Source: Vittaforma corneae ATCC 50505 (lineage: Eukaryota > Microsporidia > Nosematidae). From it: DNA of 13,750 nt. The notes under the pieces are model-generated. The model was not told the DNA's origin and did not search any database. It saw only the letters and a program-made list of their open reading frames with translations. The DNA lies in assembly GCF_000231115.1 (NCBI RefSeq), contig NW_006889845.1:74072-87821 (forward strand). The letters run 5' to 3'. Shown piece by piece: positions 1-8,459 of the stretch (the first letter of the stretch is position 1; the number at the start of each line of letters is the position of its first letter). Position numbers and translations under genes: made by a program.

Positions 1-36
1 AATTTTAAATAAATAGTATAGACATAAAGAACTACT

Positions 37-959
<923 letters not shown>

Positions 960-2144
960 TTACTCTTTTATTACCTCATTTTCACCCAATACACCTCCAC
1001 AGTTCTTCTCATTGCAAGAAATTACATCAAGAATACTTCTTGGGAATCCATCATTTCTCTCACTACAAGAAACAACAGTATCAGGAATGTCCACATCACC
1101 CGTTTCACTGAAGGATGTTACTGCACTATTTCTCTCATTAAAAGTTGTTGTTTGATAGTCATCATCTGATACAATCTCAATATTATTGTGGTCTCCATTC
1201 CAGTTACCCATTCTAAAATGGCTATTCCCTGGTTTTTGGGTAGTGTCCCTTCTGTTAGATGGATAGTGACTGTAATTGTTTTCCAGATCATTTCTCTTAG
1301 TATCCTTAGCATTACATATAGGTCTTTGACTATTTCCTAATTGAACTCTGAAATATTCACAGCATGTTCCTTGGATATCCCAACTCATAAGGGTATATGC
1401 TACAACGTGATAAATTCCATCATTTTGACTACTTGCATACGTTTTCTTCATTAATTGTCCATGTAGCTCTTTATATACAAGAAAGCATCCTTGAACTCGA
1501 CTCGGTGACCATTCCTTCTTATCCGTCCATCTCTTAACATTAGACTCCTCTTCTGTATATACAAACACTGATCCTGGTCTGATCAGTGTTTTTTCCCTCT
1601 GGTTTAATCGCTTTTTTACAGTCAAGATTTCGCCCTTTTTAGCTTTTTCAATGAGTGACTTACACTCCGTTTCAGAATGTATACAACCGTAGTATGATTC
1701 AAAAGTACCATAAAACTGTCTCTGTACTGCAAATTTACAGCTATCAAGCTGCTGGTAGTTAAAAGCCTCGTTTGACTGTCTGTAGTATGGATCACCCAAT
1801 CTTCTGCCATTGTCAGTATCCGAAAAATTAAAATACTCGTTATATAATTCTAAGCCATTATAAGGTGATTTAAGAAGGGAATTACGATCGCCTTGTAAAG
1901 CTTTAGTTAAAGGTGAAAATCCATCAATCAAACTGCTAGTATCAGATCGCTTATCAGGTTTATTCATAAGAGTATCCACATGGATCTTTTTCATATGATT
2001 ATTGGTATTCTCATTTACTCCATCAGTCAGATATGTCTGTTGGTCAATCTTATAGTAGTATTTGCGATCATCCTCGACGTTCTTGCATTTACTATCGTCA
2101 GATGGTCTGCTTTCTTCTTGTAATCTCTTGTAACTGTTGTTCAT
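960..2144 (-). CDS. WOPR-domain (Gti1/Pac2/Wor1 family) transcription factor
   Basis: This 394-residue protein has a WOPR DNA-binding domain at about residues 143-270. It begins FYGTFESYYGCI and carries family hallmarks in order: a basic RLNQREKTLIRPGSVFVY stretch (about 179-196), EEESNVKRWTD (198-208), WSPSRV (212-217), and the second half-domain LMKKTYASS...YHVVAYT (231-251). WOPR proteins are fungal sequence-specific regulators. Wor1, Ryp1 and Gti1/Pac2 control morphological switching, sporulation or virulence programmes. Outside the domain the protein is polar, rich in N, D, S and K, and probably disordered, including a long N-terminal arm of about 140 residues, whereas family members usually carry the domain nearer the N-terminus. 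The ATG at 2144-2142 is the first in a long open frame and directly follows a CCC. The family is certain; the target programme is unknown. Confidence 0.93.
   Translation of the reverse strand: MNNSYKRLQEESRPSDDSKCKNVEDDRKYYYKIDQQTYLTDGVNENTNNHMKKIHVDTLMNKPDKRSDTSSLIDGFSPLTKALQGDRNSLLKSPYNGLELYNEYFNFSDTDNGRRLGDPYYRQSNEAFNYQQLDSCKFAVQRQFYGTFESYYGCIHSETECKSLIEKAKKGEILTVKKRLNQREKTLIRPGSVFVYTEEESNVKRWTDKKEWSPSRVQGCFLVYKELHGQLMKKTYASSQNDGIYHVVAYTLMSWDIQGTCCEYFRVQLGNSQRPICNAKDTKRNDLENNYSHYPSNRRDTTQKPGNSHFRMGNWNGDHNNIEIVSDDDYQTTTFNERNSAVTSFSETGDVDIPDTVVSCSERNDGFPRSILDVISCNEKNCGGVLGENEVIKE
967..972 (-). terminator. AATAAA signal just inside the WOPR gene 3' end
   Basis: AATAAA lies on the minus strand within the last few codons (GTA ATA AAA GAG TAA), ending 4 nt before the stop codon. 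This parallels the stop-overlapping signals of the S27a and NAC genes in this window. Use as a polyadenylation signal is inferred. Confidence 0.4.
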
Positions 2145-2147
2145 GGG
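2145..2147 (-). promoter_or_regulatory. CCC motif abutting the WOPR gene start codon
   Basis: The minus strand reads AAATACCCATG, so a CCC sits directly against the ATG in otherwise nearly pure A/T sequence. It resembles the microsporidian CCC start-proximal signal, supports the chosen start, and suggests a very short 5' UTR. This is inference from position. Confidence 0.35.
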
Positions 2148-2206
2148 TATTTGTTTCTACTAATATTTAAACTATTTAAGCTTAGTTAATATCCTTGAAA
2201 TAATTA

Positions 2207-2261
2207 AATTTTTACAAATTATGCTTAACGTGATAAAAAATAAGCTTAATTTGTAAAAATT
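2207..2261. repeat. 21-bp inverted repeat (hairpin) upstream of the WOPR gene
   Basis: The left arm, 2207-2227 (AATTTTTACAAATTATGCTTA), and right arm, 2241-2261, are reverse complements at 20 of 21 positions, with a 13-nt loop. The left arm begins 62 bp upstream of the WOPR ATG. It could be a regulatory palindrome, a transcript hairpin, or the remains of a small palindromic element. No target-site duplication was recognised. Confidence 0.75.
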
Positions 2262-3295
2262 CACAATATAAATATAGTATTTTAACAACTTTATTAGAAA
2301 TGTATGGAACAATTACGTTGTTTTCTTTTGATATTGCTGTTGATAGAAAAATTTTGCAATTCCAGACTGATAAATTGTGATTTCAATCATTTTCAGTTAT
2401 ATTGAAAATCCTAGTGTTTTCTTATCAAAACACTTGTACTATCTACTGTTGAGTCTAATCCTTTTGTGATTGTTCTTCTATTAAGACCGGGATTATTCAT
2501 GATGTCAAATTGGAGAATAATCATTTACGATATTGAAAGAGTCATGAAAATCAGTTGTAAAAAATAATAAAGCCTGTTATGTTTGTAAACTTCCTTTGTT
2601 TCTGCAGTATTTTCTGATTTTGAATTTACCTTGCTTACTTCTTAAATTTCCTTAATTAAGATTTTAATTAATTTGTGGTAAATTAAATTTAAAATAGCAA
2701 TAAATGTGGCTATTAAATCAACTATTTTATTTAAATTAATATTATTAGTAAAATTTTAACTTAATATTATGAGATTGGTGAAGTTTTTGTCTTGGCAATG
2801 TTTTGTGATAAGCTTAAATTCAATCAAGACAAACTTTTTTAATATTCAAAGAAAGCACCCAAAGTATAAACCAGCATGTGAGGTTATTGTGTGTTTTTAC
2901 AAATAAATGTGTCTTTTTTAATCTCCTTGGAATTTTGTTAAATAAATCAATCAAAAATCATAAAGGATTTACGCTAATAAAATTGCATATAATTTATAGC
3001 AATAGAATAAAAAAAGTACAACATTAAACTTTATTCTATACGGTCTAATGTTGTAAACTAATATCAGCTATCCTATTTACTGTCATATCAAAAATAATGC
3101 TTAAATTGACACTTGAATTATTTTAAAGGATGCAAAATAGTTTTCAAGATTTTAATTACTTTTTACAAACCAATTTAACTTGTAATTTTTTTAAATTACT
3201 TTTTTGTATTAAAGCTTTTTATAGTAGTTTCTAACTAATGTAATGGTTTTATAATACAATGCTTGTATTCAAATAGGGTTTGTTGACTTTCATTC
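2262..3295. other. AT-rich spacer between divergent WOPR and NAC alpha genes
   Basis: This stretch lies between two divergently transcribed genes, so it should contain both promoters. It is extremely AT-rich with stops in every frame, and no open frame looks coding. No tRNA, rRNA or long direct repeat was found. The inverted repeat just to its left is the only clear structure. Confidence 0.6.
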
Positions 3296-3373
3296 ATGTT
3301 TGATTTAAGCTTGAGTTGTAGCTTTTTTATGTCAATCACTGCAATTGTTCAAAATTTTACTTTTTTTTTCTCC

Positions 3374-3865
3374 ATGTGTTCAAGGCAACTTTCTCAAAAA
3401 GAGCTCAAGCTGAAAGATGAATTTGGAAAATGTGGTTTAGAAGAAATGTGTATTACCACAGCAACACTGTCGACTTCAAATACTTTGTTTCTTGTTAATA
3501 AGCCAGCATTATACAAGATTAAGAATACCAACAGCTATCTTCTATTTGGAGATCCAGTTGACTATACAACTGTATTGAAACAGCTGCAAGAATCCTCTAA
3601 AGATCCCGAAACATTGAAAAGGATGATGGAAGGAGAGTCTAAGGTAGAGGAAGCAGAGATTAATGGTGAAGCTAATGCTAAGAACGATGTAGAGGAAATA
3701 TCTAAGAAGGTTGAGGATGTCAAAATTGACTCATTTGAGTTTAAAGAAGATGATATTACATTGATAATGAGTGAAAGCAACATTTCAAGAGAAGAGGCCA
3801 TAAAAGCGCTTTCAAATGCTAACAATGATGTAATACAAGCCTTGGTTAATCTAAATAAGCAATAA
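3374..3865 (+). CDS. EGD2: nascent polypeptide-associated complex subunit alpha
   Basis: The gene encodes the NAC alpha subunit. In the family it pairs with NAC beta at the ribosomal exit tunnel, shields nascent chains and helps prevent mistargeting to the ER. From the ATG at 3374 it is 163 residues. The basic N-terminal segment (RQLSQKELKLKDEF) matches the family's KKARKA-like lead-in. The NAC domain spans about residues 14-62, with LFLVNKPALYKIKNTNSYLLFGDP as the typical core. An acidic, lysine-rich linker follows, then a C-terminal UBA domain at about 122-162 (DDITLIMSESNISREEAIKALSNANNDVIQALVNL). An in-frame ATG at 3296 would add 26 hydrophobic residues atypical of NAC, so 3374 is preferred. 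No CCC motif precedes either start. The family assignment is secure. Confidence 0.92.
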   Translation: MCSRQLSQKELKLKDEFGKCGLEEMCITTATLSTSNTLFLVNKPALYKIKNTNSYLLFGDPVDYTTVLKQLQESSKDPETLKRMMEGESKVEEAEINGEANAKNDVEEISKKVEDVKIDSFEFKEDDITLIMSESNISREEAIKALSNANNDVIQALVNLNKQ

Positions 3866-3866
3866 A
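3861..3866 (+). terminator. AATAAA polyadenylation signal overlapping the NAC alpha stop
   Basis: The last codon and stop read CAA TAA A, so AATAAA spans the stop codon. The next gene ends on the opposite strand about 100 bp away, leaving little room for a longer 3' UTR. Function is inferred from position and from the same arrangement in the S27a gene. Confidence 0.5.
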
Positions 3867-3966
3867 TATTAAATTTTATTAATGTTAGTGTGTCTTTGAT
3901 TTGATACTAGTATTTTTAAATATTAAGCTATTTACCGTTAAAACAAAGGCTTTTAATAGAGTGATT

Positions 3967-4896
3967 TTAACTTTTATATGAAATGATATAGGTTATGAAT
4001 GTATTGTTTTCCAGTATTTTGTAATATTCTTTTCTCATTGAATCAACTCCTTGAAGAATTTCTGATATTTTTTGCCTCTCCTCTGCCTGATTTGTGTATT
4101 GCATTTTAATTTTGAGTGCATGTATACATTCTGGACTTAATCTCAATACTTCATCAACAATCCAAGGCAATTCTTCCTTTTCAACCTTTAAACATTCACT
4201 ATTTAATAGTATTTCCTCTGGTTCTTCAATCAAGTCTGTAACAACTCTCCTTACAGGATACATAATTTCTACTCTTTTCTGATTAATACTCATTCTTCCT
4301 TTAAATGTATTTTCTAGGATAACTTCTATCTTATTTTTGTACTTTCGGATTATTCCAAGATACCCCCTCATTGTCTGAGCTCTTCTTTTCTCATATGATC
4401 TCCAAACACTCTCGTCATCAGGGTCTATAAACAACCAATTCTCCATAAATGGTTTGAAATGCATAGATGTTGGATTGTGGAGATCTGCATTGATTTCAAA
4501 CTCATTTTTCAAGCAGTAATTCCAGCAATGAAAATTCCTAGGATCAAATTTGAGTAATAAGGCACAGAGTTTGTGTTCATTAAACCAGTTAGACTTCAGC
4601 TTTTTAAAGAATAAATATCTATGAAACCATGCCGCATAGCTCTTTGGATTTATTTGAATTGCCTCTTGGGTCAAATCTAACTGTCTTTTTATTTCTTCTT
4701 TGTCATTTGAACCCAAAAAGACTGCTTTCAAATAATTCCAACTGCTGTAATCGTCCGGGTTTAAAAGAACCATTTTCTCATGCTTTTCAATACCATTTGG
4801 CATGCATCTAACAGCAACTATTTCTTCTACTTCCTTAGAAACGCTATTTAAATTTTCACCACTACTTTCCTTTCTAGCTACACCGTGGTGTATCAT
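3967..4896 (-). CDS. BET4: Rab geranylgeranyltransferase (GGTase II) alpha subunit
   Basis: The gene encodes the alpha subunit of the enzyme that, with Bet2 beta and Rab escort protein, adds geranylgeranyl groups to C-terminal cysteines of Rab GTPases in the cytosol, enabling vesicle traffic. The 309-residue protein starts MIHHGVAR, resembling the conserved HGxxR N-terminus of Bet4 proteins, which supports the ATG at 4896. Prenyltransferase-alpha repeats are visible at about 46-60 (NPDDYSSWNYLKAVF), 83-97 (NPKSYAAWFHRYLFF) and 118-132 (DPRNFHCWNYCLKNE). RNFHCW and NPKSYxxWxHR favour Rab GGTase over the farnesyltransferase/GGTase I alpha subunit (Ram2). A weaker WLFIDPDDESVW segment follows at 154-165. 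The length matches yeast Bet4 (about 327), without the Ig-like and leucine-rich domains of the mammalian protein. The C-terminal 100 residues are divergent. It lies tail-to-tail with NAC alpha, 101 bp apart. Confidence 0.9.
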   Translation of the reverse strand: MIHHGVARKESSGENLNSVSKEVEEIVAVRCMPNGIEKHEKMVLLNPDDYSSWNYLKAVFLGSNDKEEIKRQLDLTQEAIQINPKSYAAWFHRYLFFKKLKSNWFNEHKLCALLLKFDPRNFHCWNYCLKNEFEINADLHNPTSMHFKPFMENWLFIDPDDESVWRSYEKRRAQTMRGYLGIIRKYKNKIEVILENTFKGRMSINQKRVEIMYPVRRVVTDLIEEPEEILLNSECLKVEKEELPWIVDEVLRLSPECIHALKIKMQYTNQAEERQKISEILQGVDSMRKEYYKILENNTFITYIISYKS

Positions 4897-4901
4897 TTCG
4901 T

Positions 4902-4905
4902 GGGG
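4902..4905 (-). promoter_or_regulatory. CCCC motif upstream of the Rab GGTase alpha gene
   Basis: The minus strand reads ATCCCCACGAAATG, placing a C-run 5 nt before the ATG. Its form and position match the motifs upstream of the ubiquitin-S27a and WOPR genes. It is probably the start-proximal transcription signal. The spacer to the next gene upstream is only 216 bp and shows nothing else apart from that gene's AATAAA. Confidence 0.4.
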
Positions 4906-5079
4906 ATGGAAAGAAAGAGCATTCCGTATTTGAAAATATGCTCAATTTTCATGCTAAAATTTTGCATAAATGCTTGATTGTGTCTTAACTGATAGCATAC
5001 GGTAATATTAAAGTCAAATAGCTGGATAAGAAGCAAAAAGGGCATTGTGGACAATAATATGAACAATTCTCGATAAGAC

Positions 5080-5085
5080 TTTATT
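5080..5085 (-). terminator. AATAAA signal downstream of the Erb1 gene
   Basis: AATAAA occurs on the minus strand about 27 nt after the TAA of the Erb1 gene, within the 216-bp spacer before the next gene. It is a plausible polyadenylation signal, though AT-rich DNA makes chance matches likely. Confidence 0.35.
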
Positions 5086-5112
5086 AAAATCAGCAAATAG
5101 AATGTGTCATGT

Positions 5113-6444
5113 TTAAGTGAACAATTCTATCTTGTTTTTATATGCTACATACAGCCATGGCATTTCTGTATCCCAGCTGATGGCTTTAAATACACCAGAT
5201 ATTGTATTAATTGGAATGCATTGGTTTTCAAGTATTTTATAAATGCAAATTTCATTAGAAAAGATTATTGCAATCAAACCATAAGCTGGATGGATTTTGA
5301 TTTGTGAACCAATGTCGTTTTGAACTGTACTTCCAACAACTTTTAGACTTTCATTCACAATTACCAGTCTTCCAACATTATTGATTGCATAGATATGCTT
5401 ATTATATATTTCAAAATCAATGACATATCCCAGATTCTTAATCTCACTTCTCTCAATAGACTCCACCATTATTCCTTTATGTGTAGATGCATATACCGCA
5501 TCTTCGCTGATTGTCATTGTATGCGGAGTATCTCCCTTTAGTTTTAAAATTTTGATTTCTTCATACGAGGTGCTGTGGTGAAGATGGATGGACTTTGATG
5601 TGAGATATCCTATAAAAGAACTATCAATGTATATATCCTTTATTGCCATATGAGAATGAATTGTTTTGGTTGGTTGCACATGTTCTCCGAGCTTTGTCAG
5701 GTAAATACTGTTTTTAGATGAGACTATAAAAATATGCCCACACAGTGCTGCTTTGTAAATATTCTCTTCAAAGTTGTAGTTAAAGAGTACCTTATTGTAT
5801 TTCAAATCTAGTAACACAACGTTTTTTTCATTAATTGCACAGATGGTTGAGTTGAAAAGTGTTTTTTTGCCTTCAAGTTCCCAGGAAAATGATGAAAATT
5901 CAGGGAATGGCCTCATAGTTTCAATATCAGGTAACTTTGGCAAAATATCCTTCAAGGCCTTTTGTTTAGGATCTCTTGGGGTAAAATGCTTGAGATAAAC
6001 CCTTCTTAGTTCCTCTTCGAGATGCCCTTTATTGAACTCAAGTGATTCTACTGGGCCTTCATACGGTGTATCTATCGAATATATCCACTCCTGTGTATAA
6101 GTTTTCAATGTGTTTAGATTCTCGTCTTCCCAAATATCTACAATTTGATTCTTTGGTATTACTGTTACTTTTGGCTGTGGATTGTTTATATAATGCTCTC
6201 TTAGTTTTCTATTAAAGTATCCTGATGCATCTCTTTTTACTCTTTCTTTGACTGGTTGAACTTGCTCATTGGACAGTATTCTGTTTGGAATGGTCTTGAG
6301 AACTGGGTCTAAGCATTTGCTGGACTTGTATGCTCTCACTTTCTTAAGATCATCTTTTGTAATTGTATACGTTTGTTCTTTGTATTTCAATGTTTTTACA
6401 TGCTTTTGCTGTCTAGTCTCTAAAAATTTATTTATTCTGTCCAT
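5113..6444 (-). CDS. ERB1: Erb1/BOP1 ribosome biogenesis protein, reduced form
   Basis: Erb1 (BOP1) joins Nop7 and Ytm1 in the PeBoW complex, needed in the nucleolus for 27S pre-rRNA processing and 60S assembly. The 443-residue protein opens with a shortened BOP1NT region: INKFLE, then YTITKDDLKKVRAYKS resembling the family's xLTxEDxxLIRRIQ, and an IVDIWEDE segment. The linker DILPKLPDIETMRPFPE (167-182) matches the family's LLPKLPSPxDLRPFP. The rest should be a WD40 propeller, but WD and GH dipeptides are almost absent. Only the C-terminal ISWDTEMPWLYVAYKNKIELFT keeps the WHPxxPWLxSAGADGTxRLWT pattern. Yeast Erb1 is about 807 residues, so this copy is nearly halved, mainly by loss of the acidic N-terminus and loops. 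An in-frame stop lies 24 nt upstream of the ATG with no ATG between, which fixes the start. Confidence 0.85.
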   Translation of the reverse strand: MDRINKFLETRQQKHVKTLKYKEQTYTITKDDLKKVRAYKSSKCLDPVLKTIPNRILSNEQVQPVKERVKRDASGYFNRKLREHYINNPQPKVTVIPKNQIVDIWEDENLNTLKTYTQEWIYSIDTPYEGPVESLEFNKGHLEEELRRVYLKHFTPRDPKQKALKDILPKLPDIETMRPFPEFSSFSWELEGKKTLFNSTICAINEKNVVLLDLKYNKVLFNYNFEENIYKAALCGHIFIVSSKNSIYLTKLGEHVQPTKTIHSHMAIKDIYIDSSFIGYLTSKSIHLHHSTSYEEIKILKLKGDTPHTMTISEDAVYASTHKGIMVESIERSEIKNLGYVIDFEIYNKHIYAINNVGRLVIVNESLKVVGSTVQNDIGSQIKIHPAYGLIAIIFSNEICIYKILENQCIPINTISGVFKAISWDTEMPWLYVAYKNKIELFT

Positions 6445-6573
6445 GTGACTCCGAAGGATAAATTTTTAGAGAGCATTACTGGTATTGAAACGCCTGTATA
6501 TTTTATTTGTGGTACAGTTACACAATCACTAATACTTGAAGAGCTTTTTAATAAAATCTTCTTTATACTTTGA
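6424..6573 (+). other. short open frame without ATG, head-to-head with the Erb1 gene
   Basis: This frame is open for 49 codons and reads in part FLESITGIETPVYFICGTVT, followed by QSLILEELFNKIFFIL and TGA. It looks less AT-biased than neighbouring spacer, but has no ATG and overlaps the Erb1 start. It could be a relic, an unrecognised spliced exon, or chance. No family was recognised. Confidence 0.15.
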
Positions 6574-6631
6574 TCAAATGATAAGTTTTTTGGATTTAAT
6601 TACTTTCAAATTACTTATTATTTATGAATAG

Positions 6632-6790
6632 ATGTCTAAAGATGTTGATAAGGCTGAGATTTTTACATTGTTGTTATATCTTTCTTACAAAGGATATTTT
6701 ACTATCACTGGGAAGCCTTCCAAATGGAAAACAAGTTTAGCACAAAAGAAAATGTGGAAAACATATCGTCTGGACGATGTTCAGAAATAA
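6632..6790 (+). CDS. possible 52-residue small protein, unrecognised
   Basis: An ATG at 6632 opens a 52-codon frame. It begins MSKDVDKAEIFTLLLYLSYK, with an aliphatic/aromatic stretch, and ends lysine-rich before TAA at 6788. A TAG directly precedes the ATG, so no upstream extension is possible without splicing. Its last 67 nt overlap the start of the 6724-6951 frame in a different register, so the two are unlikely both to be fully coding, unless this is an upstream ORF or a broken gene. No family was recognised. Confidence 0.25.
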   Translation: MSKDVDKAEIFTLLLYLSYKGYFTITGKPSKWKTSLAQKKMWKTYRLDDVQK

Positions 6791-6951
6791 AAACACCAAA
6801 GAGGGAGACTCTTCTTCTTTCACCCTCTGCTTTGATTCAAATTGGTGCTAGTCCTGATTCTAAAAGATACAGCTCAATCAGGAAAATCGACTTTGAGCAT
6901 GAAGAAAGGAAAACACATGCATCAGTACGAAAGCTAGACTTTCTAAAATGA
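6724..6951 (+). CDS. small protein with S/T-P sites and paired RKIDF/RKLDF repeats, function unknown
   Basis: This 75-residue polar protein has no recognised domain. Three proline-directed sites are visible: T24-P25-K-R, which fits the full CDK consensus, S33-P34 and S43-P44. The C-terminal third holds a duplicated motif, SIRKIDF (51-57) and SVRKLDF (67-73), nine residues apart. RKLDF fits the cyclin-docking RxLxF pattern, and KIDF also fits the PP1-docking RVxF pattern. No membrane segment or signal peptide is visible. Codons such as GAG, GCT, GTG and ATC are used more than in the flanking AT-rich DNA, which favours real coding. The frame is closed by a stop 67 nt upstream and has no earlier ATG. 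A cell-cycle-regulated small protein is only a guess. Confidence 0.45.
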   Translation: MENKFSTKENVENISSGRCSEIKTPKRETLLLSPSALIQIGASPDSKRYSSIRKIDFEHEERKTHASVRKLDFLK

Positions 6952-8144
6952 ATATAAATGAAATTCAAGTTATTTTAAGTGTTTTATAGAACAACTTTTC
7001 ATCAAAGGTAGTTTCTTCTAAAACTATTCTCAACTCTATCTCGATTGCATGTTCATATTAGTTTCAAAGCTTATGAAGCTATTTTAATTAAGTTTATTAG
7101 CTATTATACATTCAATAATAATCCATAAAGTACAAGTGGAATATCAAATAAAAAGTAACACAAAAACAATCATGCTACTGTGTCAATATAGTAAGGCTTA
7201 GTTCATTATTTTCTATAGTATACCGTTAGATCCATAAAATTAAATATTAAGACAATTTAAAGGCTAAAAAAGCATTTTCCCACAAAACCAATATCTTTAT
7301 AAGCAGAGAAATCTGTTGAAGTAGATGCAATATCGTAGTTCTGAAGGATAAGAAACTTTCTATCACCAGTACATATATCTAAGCATTTTGAATTCTTTTC
7401 AGAATGTATAAGTTAAATTTGTTCACTAAACTTCTTACCAAGAAGAAAACTAATATTTGGTGTCTAAGAACAGAAAAACTCGCTAGTTATTGCGTCACTT
7501 GAATAAATCTATCATCTTACATCAGCAACGCCTTAGCGATTGATGTTCAAAATGTATGATTATTCGGTTTTGAAAAGTTTGAAAGAAGGTTTAAGATACA
7601 ATTAAGTGTGATGCCAAAGTGTCTGAATAATAATGCTTCCAATAGCAGGATATTATTAAAACACAAACATTATAAGCCCTTCATTTTCAATGCGTATTGA
7701 TTAATACTAAAAATCGCTAATATTTAAACAGTTTTGTACACTTCATTTCACATGTGAATGCAAATGGTTTAATTAATATTGATAATATAAAGCATTAGAC
7801 GGCGCAACAAAATATCTTCGTTCCAATGAATGTATTTTTATTTTCCAACTAAGCTCCGTGTATTAGATTAACAGTGAACTTTTAATTTTATGAGTCTAAT
7901 TGGCATAAAAGAGTTTTAATGGCCAATATTTATCTAAAGTATGATAATTTACAAAAGAGTGTATGAGCTTTTATTTATAGTATAAGGAGCGATATATTCC
8001 AAGTAAACTATGAGCATTCTCCATCTCGAATTTAAAATGATATTAAAGGTGTATCGTTGCTGATAGTGAGGTTTTCTAGAAAAATAATGGCTCAAAATAT
8101 AAGTTAAAAATTATAAAAATAAAACAAGTACGCACATGGCACTT

Positions 8145-8459
8145 TTAATTCTTACATTTCTTTAAATACATTTTTGAAAATGAACTGAATGAAAATATTA
8201 AAATTGCTGCCATATACATTAAAATAAAGGGTGTAGCTGACACTTGGTTATTTTTGTATCAATATAAATTAAAATTTGAGACTCTGTTGCTTTTAATAAA
8301 CGCTTTTGATGCATCAAAGAAGCCTTTTCTATGATATGGTGGTAAAAGAATCGCAAGATCTTCAGAAGCAATAAAGTATGAATAGTGTGCTGATGGTTCA
8401 ACCAATTTGAAGTTTGAAATATAAAAAGTATGTTTTATTGAACATGATAAGTTCAACAT
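8145..8459 (-). pseudogene. possible gene relic, 66 + 37 codons split by one TGA
   Basis: The ATG at 8459 opens 66 codons that are less AT-biased than their surroundings, including EPSAHYSYFIASEDLAILLP and YHRKGFFDASKAFIKSNRV. After TGA at 8261-8259 the same frame stays open for 37 more codons, with a hydrophobic run (PFILMYMAAILIFSF) and a basic tail (KMYLKKCKN), as in a tail-anchored membrane protein. One stop in 104 codons is suggestive but could arise by chance in 6.8 kb. The family is unrecognised. A Sec61-beta-like tail was considered and is too weak to claim. Confidence 0.25.

Noticed and set aside
1118..1810. Minus-strand frames of 62-64 codons inside the WOPR gene
   Set aside because: Out-of-frame shadows of the conserved WOPR coding frame.
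3562..3825. 87-codon minus-strand frame within the NAC alpha gene
   Set aside because: Antisense shadow of the acidic linker and UBA region; serine/leucine-rich with no family pattern.
4893..5096. 67-codon minus-strand frame MLILIKSYRELF... between Rab GGTase alpha and Erb1
   Set aside because: It overlaps the Rab GGTase alpha start by 4 bases, fills a short promoter-sized spacer, has no family pattern and looks AT-driven.
8219..8401. 60-codon frame overlapping the 8145-8459 relic
   Set aside because: It opens with TTG, not ATG, and is an out-of-frame shadow of the more protein-like frame.
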